Source: Martinezella tropici (GTDB lineage: Bacteria; Pseudomonadota; Alphaproteobacteria; Rhizobiales; Rhizobiaceae). From it: DNA of 64,000 bases. Location of the stretch: positions 682,001 to 746,000 of the forward strand of contig NZ_VNIP01000008.1 in the NCBI RefSeq assembly GCF_008370325.1, written 5' to 3'. Positions 35,845 to 45,141 of the stretch are shown one piece after another. The position numbers and the translations under genes are program-made. The first letter of the stretch is position 1. Each line of letters begins with the position of its first letter. The notes under the pieces were generated by a model. That model was given only the letters and a program-made list of their open reading frames with translations, was not told the DNA's origin and searched no databases.

Positions 35845-36575
35845 CTAATCTTCCTTCCAGTCTCGCGCGAATCACACCGTCGGAAGTCGCGGTCCCGAGG
35901 ACCGAGGCACCCTGGCACGAAGATGGCATTGTGGGCGTATTCGATCTCGTCAAGGAGTATGAAGTGAACGGGCGCATGCGCCGCGTGCTTGATGGCGTGA
36001 CCTTCAAGATCGGCCGTGGCGAGAAGATCGCCGTTCTCGGTCATAACGGCGCAGGAAAATCGACGCTCGTCCGAATGATCGCCGGGATAGAGGAGCCGAC
36101 ATCAGGCAAGGTCGTGCGCAACATGTCGATGTCATGGCCGATCGCTCTGAGCGGCGGCTTCGGCGGCTCGATGACCGGCTTTGACTGCATGCGCTTCCTC
36201 TCACGGATCTACGACAAGCCATTCGACGAAATTCGCGATTTGGTGGAGGATTTCAGCGAGCTTGGTCGCTACTTACGCATGCCCATCAGGACATACTCGT
36301 CCGGCATGCGGGCGCGATTGGCTTTCGGTATGTCGCTTGCCATCGATTTCGACTGTTATCTCATCGACGAGGTGCTTGCTGTCGGCGACAAACGTTTCCA
36401 GCTGCGCTCCTTTGAAGAACTTTTCGTCAAACGCAAGGATCGTTCGATGATCATCGTGGGACATAACCTCAATGTGATCGGTGATTTGTGCAAGTCGGCA
36501 CTGGTCCTGAAAAATGGCCGAGGCCGCGTTTTCGATGACATAGAAACAGCGTTTCGAATCTACTCCACATTATAG
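35841..36575 (+). CDS. kpsT: Capsule ABC transporter ATPase KpsT-like
   Basis: ATP-binding subunit that powers capsular polymer export with KpsM. It has 244 residues: Walker A GHNGAGKST (about residue 68), ABC signature YSSGMRARLAFGMSLA, Walker B CYLIDEVLAVGD and a switch His in IIVGHNL. The ~30-residue N-terminal extension before VFDLVKEYEVNG is slightly longer than in E. coli KpsT (about 220 residues). The gene is translationally coupled to kpsE copy 2. Confidence 0.94.
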   Translation: MTNLPSSLARITPSEVAVPRTEAPWHEDGIVGVFDLVKEYEVNGRMRRVLDGVTFKIGRGEKIAVLGHNGAGKSTLVRMIAGIEEPTSGKVVRNMSMSWPIALSGGFGGSMTGFDCMRFLSRIYDKPFDEIRDLVEDFSELGRYLRMPIRTYSSGMRARLAFGMSLAIDFDCYLIDEVLAVGDKRFQLRSFEELFVKRKDRSMIIVGHNLNVIGDLCKSALVLKNGRGRVFDDIETAFRIYSTL

Positions 36576-36607
36576 ATTGTCTGCTTTTGGTTGTATTTTT
36601 TCGAGCG

Positions 36608-36635
36608 TCGGCGACAAACGCCGGCCGCCGATTTT
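36608..36635 (+). terminator. Possible terminator after kpsT
   Basis: TCGGCG (36608-36613) and CGCCGA (36626-36631) can pair, and TTTT follows. An alternative CGGCG-ACAAA-CGCCG hairpin overlaps. The stem is short, so this is tentative. Confidence 0.4.
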
Positions 36636-37230
36636 GCAAAATGAGACAGTATCGGAAGCCTGTCAGTCGAGCATTGTCTCATCTTTGCGCCGATTATCGA
36701 AACAATGCCGCGACATCTCGGATCCTGTCGGTTCGCCCGGTCAAAGCACGCGATACATTAGAGTAATCGAAATTAAATCGCTTTTTAATTGCTTTCGAAA
36801 TCGCGGCGATTCTCGCCACATATTTCACCGACATACGGCATGTGCCCCCATCACAACCATCGCGCGGTGATTGCAGCGCATAAATTAGTAACTACTTCTG
36901 CAGCCAGCGCCAGTATATGGCAGGGATAATGGCTATACCGGTAGGGGCATTTTTGTCCGATGGCGTCGTGCCCGAGGGCTGGCTGTGAGCAAGCGCATGG
37001 AGGTGTAGGAATCTGTATAACCCCGTCATTATCTGTACTGTCGTGCTAAAATTCGTCGTGCTAATTTAATTCTTGATAATGCAACTTAAAATGAATGATC
37101 CTACGATTTGGGACGGTCAAAGGGGCAAGACCATGAAGTCCTCATAACGAACGCTAGAAAAAATCTGGCTCGATAAATCATGTGGTGGCGGTTGCGAATA
37201 TGCAATCTGAGATTTTGAGTAGGATAGCGG
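36636..37230. other. Intergenic region upstream of the AraC regulator
   Basis: About 600 bases without a convincing gene. An exact 10-base direct repeat, GTCGTGCTAA, occurs at 37040-37049 and 37055-37064 in an AT-rich block about 170 bases before the AraC start. Its 15-base period suggests a regulator-binding site or the promoter zone of the regulator itself. Confidence 0.45.
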
Positions 37231-38244
37231 ATGGCGATGTTGGAAAGAGTTGCCGAACAATGCGTTGGCACTTTTGAAGTGTATTCTCGTGATGCAATTG
37301 TTCGCAATCTCGATGTACTTGAACCAAACTGGAAATGGGGCGTTCCGTCGGAATCCAGTGGGGATTATTCCTTTAAATTCAGCAAGCAGCCCGTTCAGTC
37401 GACGTCCATCATAAGTGCGGAGCACTCTGCAGGCTTGGAGGCTATTGCGAAGCAGGACGTGCCGCGTGTCAGCATCGTATTCGTTCTGGCAGGCGAGTTG
37501 GAAATCAATCACAAGCGGATGCATAAATCACTGCGCATCCCTGCCAATAATGTCGCCAGCATCAGCGACCGCGCCGGCAAGCGGCTGGAGATAAAGCCGC
37601 GGAGCTCCTGGCTGCTGTTTCAAATTCCGGAATCGGTTATCCGGCAGCACTTCGAGGAATTGACGGGCAAGCCCTATGTGCAGGAATTCGCCCTGGCGCC
37701 GGTGAGCTTCCGCCAAGGCGGCGCGCAGGGGCTCTACCAGACCCTTCGTCAGGCCGAAAAGGATCTCATGACCGCTCGCCCGGTTGAAAGGGTGATGCTC
37801 GCAAAGGCCTACAGCGAGCTTCTTCTGGTCAAGCTGTTTGCGAAGCTTCCGCACAATCTTTCCGATGCCTTCCATCGTGGAACATTGGAAAGTGCGCCGC
37901 GCCAGCTTCTGAGGGCGGAGGCCTTCATGCGCGACAATCTGCACAATGCGATCATGCTGGAAGATCTCGCCCATGCCGCAAGCTGCAGCCCGCGCGCGCT
38001 GCAACGCATGTTCAAGACCTATCGCGGCGACACGCCGATGGGAATCCTGTGCAACTACCGGCTGGCCGCGGCCCACGGCGCCATCAAGGGAGGCCAGGCC
38101 GAGAGCATCACCGATCTTGCCATGAGCCTGCAATTTTCCAATCCCGGCCGGTTCTCCGTTCTCTACAAGCATGCCTATGGCTCCAGCCCGTCGTCGATCC
38201 TTCGGTTTACCCGGGAGCGTAGTGACGATGTCGGAACGGCTTAG
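37231..38244 (+). CDS. AraC-family transcriptional regulator
   Basis: A 337-residue regulator. The N-terminal ~220 residues are an AraC-binding-domain-like (AraC-binding-2) sensor. The C-terminal ~100 residues carry two helix-turn-helix motifs: MLEDLAHAASCSPRALQRMF and then ITDLAMSLQFSNPGRFSVLY with the final YGSSPSSILRF. The gene sits between the two plus-strand capsule operons and may control them, but this is only a positional inference. No ligand can be named. Confidence 0.9.
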   Translation: MAMLERVAEQCVGTFEVYSRDAIVRNLDVLEPNWKWGVPSESSGDYSFKFSKQPVQSTSIISAEHSAGLEAIAKQDVPRVSIVFVLAGELEINHKRMHKSLRIPANNVASISDRAGKRLEIKPRSSWLLFQIPESVIRQHFEELTGKPYVQEFALAPVSFRQGGAQGLYQTLRQAEKDLMTARPVERVMLAKAYSELLLVKLFAKLPHNLSDAFHRGTLESAPRQLLRAEAFMRDNLHNAIMLEDLAHAASCSPRALQRMFKTYRGDTPMGILCNYRLAAAHGAIKGGQAESITDLAMSLQFSNPGRFSVLYKHAYGSSPSSILRFTRERSDDVGTA

Positions 38245-38301
38245 TGTGTTCCGAGCAATGATGCCTCATCAAAACTGCCTCCATGCCGTTCAGGATTGTC
38301 G

Positions 38302-39474
38302 ATGCCGTTGAAGTTCGGATTATTGTGTGTTCTCGCCTGCGTTCTTACGGGCTGTGCATTACCGGAGGCCGGACCCAAGGCCTCCCGCATATTGGAGGAG
38401 GCGGCGGCGCGTACCGTGCCACCATTTGCGCTGGTCGACGTGATATCGACGGCAATGGTCAGGAGTGCCGCACGGCCGGACGCCAGTCTGGCGGCTTATT
38501 TCGGCGAAGGCGCGCGTGATCCAGGCCTGAAGATCGCCGTTGGTGACGTGGTCTCGGTCAGCCTTTGGGAGGCCCCGCCTGGAAGTTTGTTCGGGATGGC
38601 AGCCAGTGCCTCGGGGCAGCAGCAGGCGACGGGCAGTTCCGTTACGATCCCGCCGCAAACCATCAATAGCGATGGCACGATCAGCATTCCCTATGTGGGA
38701 CGCATCAACGCGGCCGGCCGGACGCCTGCCTCCGTTGAGCGAGCCGTGATCTCCGGCCTTACCGGTAAAGCGGTGCAGCCGCAAGCGCTGGTGACGGTGC
38801 AGCAAAGCGCCTCGAACACGGTCACAGTTACAGGCGAGGTTGCCGGTGGCGCACGTGTCGCGCTGTCGCCGGCCGGCGATCGCGTACTCGATGCGATTGC
38901 CGCGGCAGGAGGGTTGCGCGCCAGCGTCAACGACAGCGTCGTCTATCTGACGCGGGGACGCCGGACGATGCACCTGCCTTTTACCGCGATTGTCCAGAAC
39001 CCGCGCGAGAACATAAGATTGCGGCCCGAGGACGTGGTCACCGTCGTGCGCGAGCCGACAACCTACACGATCCTTGGCGCATCGGCGCAGAATGGCGAGG
39101 TGCCCTTCAGCGTACAGCATCTGACGATGGCAAATGCGGTGGCACGCGCGGGAGGACTTCAGGATTCCCGCGCAGATGCTTCGGGCGTCTTCCTCTTCCG
39201 TTACGAGCCGCTCGACATTGCCCGCCGCATGGTCGCACCGAACAATCCGTTGCTAAGGCGCGGTGGACCGATTCCGATCGTCTATCGGTTCAACCTGAAA
39301 AACGGCTCGACGCTGCTCGCCATGCAGAGCTTCGAGGTTCAGCCGCGCGACATCATCTACATTTCCAATGCCTCCTCGATCGATATTCAGAAATTCATGG
39401 GTCTCTTCCAGGGCGTCACGGGAACTGCACTGTCCGCCGCATCGGTCGGCATATCCGCATCGACGGCAAACTGA
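38302..39474 (+). CDS. Polysaccharide export lipoprotein, Wza/KpsD-like
   Basis: A 390-residue outer-membrane lipoprotein. The signal peptide ends in the lipobox VLTGC (Cys about residue 18 from ATG 38302). The N-terminal export domain (Poly_export) has VGDVVSVSLWEAP, INSDGTISIPYVGRINAAGR and VTVQQSASNTVTVTGEV. SLBB-type repeats follow (VALSPAGDRVLDAIAAAGGL, then VPFSVQHLTMANAVARAGGL), and the C-terminus is hydrophobic. It forms the outer-membrane part of the capsule export channel together with the KpsE-like proteins. Confidence 0.92.
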   Translation: MPLKFGLLCVLACVLTGCALPEAGPKASRILEEAAARTVPPFALVDVISTAMVRSAARPDASLAAYFGEGARDPGLKIAVGDVVSVSLWEAPPGSLFGMAASASGQQQATGSSVTIPPQTINSDGTISIPYVGRINAAGRTPASVERAVISGLTGKAVQPQALVTVQQSASNTVTVTGEVAGGARVALSPAGDRVLDAIAAAGGLRASVNDSVVYLTRGRRTMHLPFTAIVQNPRENIRLRPEDVVTVVREPTTYTILGASAQNGEVPFSVQHLTMANAVARAGGLQDSRADASGVFLFRYEPLDIARRMVAPNNPLLRRGGPIPIVYRFNLKNGSTLLAMQSFEVQPRDIIYISNASSIDIQKFMGLFQGVTGTALSAASVGISASTAN

Positions 39475-39600
39475 GGATATCGCTCGAAAGCCGTGACAGC
39501 AGCGAGAGAGCTGCGGGAATCGAGGACGTTTCATGATGTTGCCCGGTCTGCGAATTGCATTGCGAGCATGCCGGATCAAGGCCGGATCGAGAGGGATAAG

Positions 39601-40464
39601 ATGAGTTCTTCGCCGCTGCTGCACCTTCACGAGTTGATGGCTTTCGATCGGCATCAGGCCGAGGCTGCCATTTTGCAGCGGGTAAGCAGCTCCTATCTCG
39701 GGAACCATACGGCCCTGGTCCGCGTGCTCGGCCGCTACAAGCTCTATATCGATACCCGCGACAGGGGTTTCGGGTCCCATGTCCTCCTGGACGGTTTCTG
39801 GGAAATCTGGCTGACCTTGTTCTGTGCGCGCAACGTCAGGCGCGGCATGACCGCGATCGATGTCGGCGCAAACTTCGGCTATTACTCGCTTCTGCTGGCT
39901 GAGCTCGTCGGAGCCAAGGGCGAACTGATCGCCGTGGAACCCAACCCGCATGCTGCGGATTTCCTGCGCCGCAGCGTCGAGCTCAACGGACTGCTCGGAC
40001 GAACGCGGATCGAGAGGCTGGCGCTCGGCAGCGTGGCATCGGGCGAGGCATCTCTCTATGTTCCCCATAGCGAGCCGAAGAACGCCCTGATCGTCGCAGA
40101 GACTTTCCTGCCACACCCCCAGGATGGCTCCCTCATCAAGGTTCCGGTGACAACGCTCGACCGGTTGAGCGCGTCCTGCACGCGCGTCGACTTCATAAAG
40201 ATCGATGCCGAGGGGGCCGAAGAAGTCATCATCGAGGGAATGGGCGAGACCATTGCCCGCCACAAGCCGATGCTTGTCGTCGAATTCAATCCCGCACGCT
40301 ACACCGATGCACGCGGTTTCCTTGAGCGGCTTGCCGGCATCTACGGATCGCTTCGGCGTCTCGACTTCAGTGGTGAAGCTGTCCCCATCACCTGCGCGGA
40401 CCTGCTCGAGAAATACGGGGCCGACGACTCGCTCCTCGTCCTTTCCCGCGACAAGCCGGCCTGA
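39601..40464 (+). CDS. FkbM-family methyltransferase
   Basis: About 287 residues from ATG 39601, chosen because GAGAGGG lies 6 bases upstream. Earlier in-frame starts (GTG 39493, ATG 39571) lack ribosome sites. The core has MTAIDVGANFGYYSLLLAEL (motif I), LIAVEPNPHAADFLRRSVEL and VDFIKIDAEGAEEVIIEGMG, the FkbM signature. It ends in LLVLSRDKPA. It is the third FkbM protein of the region and lies 126 bases after the export lipoprotein in the same direction, followed closely by a glycosyltransferase. Confidence 0.9.
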   Translation: MSSSPLLHLHELMAFDRHQAEAAILQRVSSSYLGNHTALVRVLGRYKLYIDTRDRGFGSHVLLDGFWEIWLTLFCARNVRRGMTAIDVGANFGYYSLLLAELVGAKGELIAVEPNPHAADFLRRSVELNGLLGRTRIERLALGSVASGEASLYVPHSEPKNALIVAETFLPHPQDGSLIKVPVTTLDRLSASCTRVDFIKIDAEGAEEVIIEGMGETIARHKPMLVVEFNPARYTDARGFLERLAGIYGSLRRLDFSGEAVPITCADLLEKYGADDSLLVLSRDKPA

Positions 40465-40503
40465 GGACGGGGAGGGATGCAAGATGCCGAAGGAGAGACG
40501 GGA

Positions 40504-41829
40504 GTGAGCCAGACGATCCTTTACGATGGCCTCAATCTTTCGCTGAAGAAGGGCACCGGCGTGGCGACCTACACGAGGAGCCTGATGTCGACGGCGCGTG
40601 CGTTGGGCTACCAGACCGGAGTCGTCCACGGAATGCCCGGAAACGTTCCGAAGGATCCCATACTGCGGGAAGTGCTGCTGTTTGACGATTCCAGCGCCCG
40701 TGTGCCAGGCGCGCTTTCCGCGACAAAGCGATGGCTGCGCCGCCGCATTGCCGCGCCATTCGGCATCAAGCCGGTTCCGATTCCGCTGAGCGGAACAGTC
40801 ATTCTGAAGTCGCTTCAAGCGCAGCTCGGCGATTCCGGCATGCTTTACGCCTCCAACGACCTGTTCCAGCTCGCGAGATACCATTTCAAGCGCTACGGCA
40901 GCAATCTTACCATGAAATTCGAGGCCCAGCCGGATCTCCTGCATTGCACCTATCCCATGCCGATTGCGGCGAAGAAGGCGCTGAACATCTATACGATCCA
41001 CGATTTGGTTCCGTTGCGGCTGCCTTATCTGACCGAGGACGACAAGCGCTATCACTACAAGATGCTTCGGTCCCTCGTGCGGCGGGCCGATCATATCGTG
41101 ACCGTGTCCGAGACTTCCCGCGCCGATATCATCAAGGTTCTCGGCGCCGACGAGGCGAGGGTCAGCAATACCTATCAGGCGGTTCACGTGCCGGAACAGC
41201 TTCGCGCCAAGCCGGCCGATGTGATTGCCAACGAGCTTGCCGGCATCTTCCATCTCGACTGGAAGGGATATTTCCTTTTCTTCGGTGCCTTCGAGCCGAA
41301 AAAGAACATTTCGCGGCTGGTCGAAGCCTATCTTGCGACAAAGACGAACAAGCCGCTCATCATCGTCGGCGCTCCGGGATGGAAGGGCGCGGAAACACAG
41401 CAACTCATCGATGATGATCGGTTCCGCTTCTATCTCCGTGCCGACGACCGCATCCTGCCGCAACGGCAGATCCAGCGTTTCGACTTCGTTTCCTATCCCT
41501 TGCTGATAAGCCTGATCAGAGGCGCGCGCGCCGTGCTGTTTCCTTCGCTTTACGAAGGCTTTGGCCTGCCGGTGCTCGAATCCATGCAGCTCGGAACGCC
41601 GGTCCTGAGCTCCACGGAAGGGTCGATCCCGGAAATTGCCGGAAATGCTGCGTTGCTGGTCGATCCGTACAATACCGAGGAGATGCGCAAGGCGATCGTC
41701 AGCCTGGATCAGGACGACGCGCTATGCGCCTCGTTTGCCAAGGCCGGCCCGAGGCAGGCGGCACGCTTCTCGCCGGGTCGGTATCAGCAGAAAGTGAGCG
41801 CGCTCTATGACACGCTTTTCAATGGATAA
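40504..41829 (+). CDS. GT4-family glycosyltransferase
   Basis: A 441-residue GT-B protein from GTG 40504, which has GGAGAG 7 bases upstream; ATG 40477 is in frame but crowds its ribosome site. Motifs are KKGTGVATYTRSL, TIHDLVPLRLPYL, VSETSRADI, FFGAFEPKKNISRLVEAYLA and the donor-site PSLYEGFGLPVLESMQLGTP. It probably adds one sugar of the capsule repeat unit. It is flanked by the FkbM methyltransferase and by an unknown protein in one operon-like row. Confidence 0.92.
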   Translation: MSQTILYDGLNLSLKKGTGVATYTRSLMSTARALGYQTGVVHGMPGNVPKDPILREVLLFDDSSARVPGALSATKRWLRRRIAAPFGIKPVPIPLSGTVILKSLQAQLGDSGMLYASNDLFQLARYHFKRYGSNLTMKFEAQPDLLHCTYPMPIAAKKALNIYTIHDLVPLRLPYLTEDDKRYHYKMLRSLVRRADHIVTVSETSRADIIKVLGADEARVSNTYQAVHVPEQLRAKPADVIANELAGIFHLDWKGYFLFFGAFEPKKNISRLVEAYLATKTNKPLIIVGAPGWKGAETQQLIDDDRFRFYLRADDRILPQRQIQRFDFVSYPLLISLIRGARAVLFPSLYEGFGLPVLESMQLGTPVLSSTEGSIPEIAGNAALLVDPYNTEEMRKAIVSLDQDDALCASFAKAGPRQAARFSPGRYQQKVSALYDTLFNG

Positions 41830-41847
41830 TCACGGGAGAGCTTGGGT

Positions 41848-42903
41848 ATGACCATCCTCTTCGCCTTCGGCATGCCGGGTGTCATGTCTTCCTGGGGTGT
41901 CGCCGCCGTCCATGCGCTCGCACGCGAAGCCTTCGGCGACTACGCAATCATCGCAACGGACACGATCGAGGATCTCAAGCGACACGTCCAGAGCCGATCG
42001 GGGATGCATGCCGTGCTCGTCTCGCAATTTCCGGAAGCCAGGCTGTCGGAACTGATCCGCAGGATCAACGTGCCTTTTCTGCTGTTTCTCGAAGATCCCA
42101 TCGATGCGGTCTCCTATCTCGCACGCGCCACCGAACAGCGGGATATCGGCCTGGTCAGGGCCGTGTCGGCGAGCCTTGCCTGTCTGGAGCCGCTTGCGAA
42201 CGCTTCCGCGGCACTGGTCCTGCGCCGCAACGACGTCAGTCAAAAGGGCAGCATCGATCTGCTGCTCAGGAAGATCGACGACCATTTCGGCACCGATCTG
42301 ACTTTGGAGCAGATTGCAAACGCGCTGCTGCATGTCGGCATGACGCCCTCCGGCCAGTTGTCGCTCGCCGAAGCGCCGAAACTGGAGAAGGCCGCGGCGG
42401 CTGTCATCGCGGGATATCTGACGCCGCAGGAGGAGGTGCCCGAACTCAGCGAGTCCCTGCGCGAGACGGCAAGGAAGGTCCTTCACCCGTTGGAGTTCGG
42501 TCAGGCCGGGGCTTTCGGCACCGCCATCTCCTGGCCGCAAGAGACATTTTTTTCCGGTGACAGATTGGAGCAGGGCCTGGATGAACCCGTGGACCTGACC
42601 GGAGGAGCCCGCTGCCTGATCTATGGCCCCTATCTGCACTTGCCGACCGGCCACTGGAATGCGAAGCTCAATTTCGATGTGGATGAGGACTGCTACGGAC
42701 AGATCTTCACGATAGAAATTCATGCCGCCGAATTGCTGGGGAGGCTGCGGGTCTGTCCGCAAGGCACGGGTTCATTCGAAGCGGCGGTGCCGATTGATGT
42801 CGTCGATCCGCGCGCTCCGATCGAAATTCGCCTGATGATGGACAGCGGCGCCATCGAGGGACGACTTTCCGCCTGGAGTGTCGAGTGGCGGCGAGCCGCC
42901 TGA
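41848..42903 (+). CDS. Hypothetical capsule-cluster protein (351 aa)
   Basis: ATG 41848 follows GGGAGAG at good spacing, 18 bases after the glycosyltransferase stop, so it is in the same operon. The N-terminal ~115 residues have a Rossmann-like alternation (MTILFAFGMPGVMSSWGVAA, then FLLFLEDPIDAVSYLARATE). The middle is helical. The last ~130 residues are beta-rich with CLIYGPYLHLPTGHWNAKLN, similar in feel to carbohydrate-binding sandwiches and to the tail of the TPR-glycosyltransferase. No named family is recognised. A sulfotransferase-like or glycan-binding role is only a guess. Confidence 0.7.
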   Translation: MTILFAFGMPGVMSSWGVAAVHALAREAFGDYAIIATDTIEDLKRHVQSRSGMHAVLVSQFPEARLSELIRRINVPFLLFLEDPIDAVSYLARATEQRDIGLVRAVSASLACLEPLANASAALVLRRNDVSQKGSIDLLLRKIDDHFGTDLTLEQIANALLHVGMTPSGQLSLAEAPKLEKAAAAVIAGYLTPQEEVPELSESLRETARKVLHPLEFGQAGAFGTAISWPQETFFSGDRLEQGLDEPVDLTGGARCLIYGPYLHLPTGHWNAKLNFDVDEDCYGQIFTIEIHAAELLGRLRVCPQGTGSFEAAVPIDVVDPRAPIEIRLMMDSGAIEGRLSAWSVEWRRAA

Positions 42904-43138
42904 CCCAACCCGCCGTGCCTGGCTTCGCACGCCATGGAGCCAGAGGGCATGCTTCCGACAGCGAAGGCATCTTGATTGCCGGCTCGTTTTGCTATGCCGA
43001 GCATTATTTTATTGCTCAATATTTCCAGCTCCAGGAATTTTGTAAACCAACGTTTCCCGCGCTGAAAATTCCGTACTGGCGCCGCAAAACCCTTCTTTTC
43101 AGCGAATTGATAGTTTGTATAAGAGTTGAGAAAACGGA

Positions 43139-43879
43139 ATGAAGCCCATGAACGCCAGCGCCCCACCGGATATTCTGATCGTCGATGATGACCACGAGAT
43201 ACGTTCGCTCCTGGGCCGGTATCTCGAGGAACAGGGGTTCCGTGTCGCCACGGCGAGCGACCTTCGCGGATGCAACGACGCGCTGAACCGCCGCCAGCCA
43301 GACCTGTTGGTGCTGGATGTCATGCTTCCCGATGGATCCGGCCTCGATCTCTGCCGTGATTTGCGAAACCGCCGTCCGCGGGTTCCCGTCATTCTGCTGA
43401 CCGCCTTGAAGGAGGACATCGATCGTATCCTCGGTCTTGAGATCGGTGCCGATGATTATCTCGGCAAACCGTTCAATCCGCGTGAGCTGGCCGCTCGCAT
43501 TCGCGCCGTGCTGCGTCGTACGAACGAGGACTCTTCGGCGGAGCCTGAGCAAAGGCGCTATCAGTTCGCGGATATGGTGCTTGATCCGCAACTTCGTCGG
43601 GTGAGCAAGGATAACGGCGAGGTCATTGCGCTGACTGGTGCCGAATTCGACCTTCTCAAGGCGTTCCTCGAGCGCGCCGGCCGGCTGCTGTCGCGCGATC
43701 AGCTGCTCGACTTGACACAGGGACGCGATCGCGACCCCGCTGATCGTTCGATCGATGTCCTGATGAGCCGGCTGCGCCGCAAGCTGGGAGAAACAACGGA
43801 AGATCCCATTTTCAGAACGATCCGCAACGGCGGCTATCAGCTCGTCGTCCCGGTAACGGCTATCAAAGGCGATTCATGA
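43139..43879 (+). CDS. OmpR-family response regulator
   Basis: A 246-residue DNA-binding response regulator. The receiver domain (residues ~10-125) has the acidic pair in IVDDDHE, phospho-Asp in LLVLDVMLPDGSG, the Thr switch in LLTALKED and Lys in DDYLGKPF. The winged-helix domain (about 145-240) has LTGAEFDLLKAFLERAGRLL and RSIDVLMSRLRRKLGE. The gene overlaps its partner kinase by ATGA. ATG 43148 is an alternative start. Its neighbour on the other side is the MacAB efflux operon, so control of efflux is possible but unproven. Confidence 0.93.
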   Translation: MKPMNASAPPDILIVDDDHEIRSLLGRYLEEQGFRVATASDLRGCNDALNRRQPDLLVLDVMLPDGSGLDLCRDLRNRRPRVPVILLTALKEDIDRILGLEIGADDYLGKPFNPRELAARIRAVLRRTNEDSSAEPEQRRYQFADMVLDPQLRRVSKDNGEVIALTGAEFDLLKAFLERAGRLLSRDQLLDLTQGRDRDPADRSIDVLMSRLRRKLGETTEDPIFRTIRNGGYQLVVPVTAIKGDS

Positions 43880-45141
43880 GGTCACTTGGTGCGCGCCTGG
43901 CGCTACTCCTGCTGACAGCCATCGTCCTGGTCGTCATTTCGTCGTCTTTCGTGGCAAGCCTTGTCATGCGAGGGCCGCGACCGGACATGACGATCGATGG
44001 GACGGCCCGGCAGCTTGCCGTTCTCGCGACCTTCGCGGAGAAGGATCGCGCCATGGCGGAATCGGCAGGGCTGATCGTTGCTCCCATGCCAGCAGGCGGG
44101 CCTACTGACGAAGAGCTCTCCCGCTTTCTCACCGAGGCGCTGCTTCGCATCTCCGGAATGCGCGAGGCAATCATATCACGCCAGTCGACGGGTGGGTTGA
44201 TAGCGTCATTGAAGCTCTCCGACGGCAACTGGCTGGTCATGCCGATGGGGCCGCACGGCCCGCCTCCGGACGGCTGGAAGATCCTTGTCGGCTGGCTCGG
44301 CCTCATCATCATCGGCAGCGTGCTCGTTTCCATCTTTGCCGCTTCCAAGATCATGAAGCCGCTGCGTCTGTTGGAACAGGCCGTGGCGGCAGTCAATCCC
44401 GACGGCACGCTGCCGCATATACCCGAAAGCGGCCCGGGCGAAATTCGTGCCACCGCGCAAGCGCTCAACGGTCTCTCAGCAAGAGTGAAGGCTGCCACGG
44501 AAAGCCGGATGCGCCTTGTTGCCGCCGCTGGACATGATCTGCGAACGCCGATGACCCGGATGCGGTTGCGTGCTGAGTTCATCCGGGACGATGAAGAGCG
44601 GCGCAAATGGCTTGCCGATCTGGAGGAACTGGACAGGATTGCCGATAGCGCCATCGGCCTCGTTCGCGAAGAGATTTCCAAGGACAGCCTGGAGCAGGTT
44701 CGGCTCGACAGGATTGTCGAAGGTATCGTCACTGAACTGAAGGCGATCGATATGAACGTCAAGAGCGGCGATCTGGAGCAGGCGACGATCTGCGCGGGGC
44801 CGCTGGCCGTCACCCGCGCCTTGCGTAACCTGCTCATCAATGCCGCGACGCATGGCCAGTCGGCGACGGTGACGGTCACGCATCTTGGCAACCGGGCCGT
44901 CGTGAGGATTATCGATACCGGTCCCGGCATCCCCGAGGATCGATTGGATCAGGTGTTCGAACCCTTTTTCCGAATCGATATCGCAAGGCAAAGATCCTTC
45001 CCCGGCGCTGGCCTCGGCATGGCTATTGCACGCGAAATCGTCACCCGATTCGAGGGCGAAATTACCGTGCGAAACCGCCAGCCGCGGGGGCTTGAGCAAG
45101 TCGTGTCATTCAAAAGCGCCGAGACTAAGACCGCGGGTTGA
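43876..45141 (+). CDS. EnvZ-type sensor histidine kinase
   Basis: A 421-residue inner-membrane kinase with a helix at 7-30, a ~105-residue periplasmic loop and a second helix at ~137-158 (LVGWLGLIIIGSVLVSIFAA). A HAMP linker follows, then the HisKA box RLVAAAGHDLRTPMTRMRLR (phospho-His about residue 221). The HATPase has NLLINAATHG (N box), DTGPGIP (G1) and GAGLGMAIAREIV (G2). It phosphorylates the preceding regulator, with which it overlaps by four bases. The signal is unknown. Confidence 0.93.
   Translation: MRSLGARLALLLLTAIVLVVISSSFVASLVMRGPRPDMTIDGTARQLAVLATFAEKDRAMAESAGLIVAPMPAGGPTDEELSRFLTEALLRISGMREAIISRQSTGGLIASLKLSDGNWLVMPMGPHGPPPDGWKILVGWLGLIIIGSVLVSIFAASKIMKPLRLLEQAVAAVNPDGTLPHIPESGPGEIRATAQALNGLSARVKAATESRMRLVAAAGHDLRTPMTRMRLRAEFIRDDEERRKWLADLEELDRIADSAIGLVREEISKDSLEQVRLDRIVEGIVTELKAIDMNVKSGDLEQATICAGPLAVTRALRNLLINAATHGQSATVTVTHLGNRAVVRIIDTGPGIPEDRLDQVFEPFFRIDIARQRSFPGAGLGMAIAREIVTRFEGEITVRNRQPRGLEQVVSFKSAETKTAG

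Noticed and set aside
39253..41463. Very long minus-strand open frame (about 736 codons)
   Set aside because: It lies opposite three well-supported plus-strand genes (export lipoprotein, FkbM, GT4). It reflects the high-GC codon structure, and its protein is Arg/Gly/His-rich without domains.
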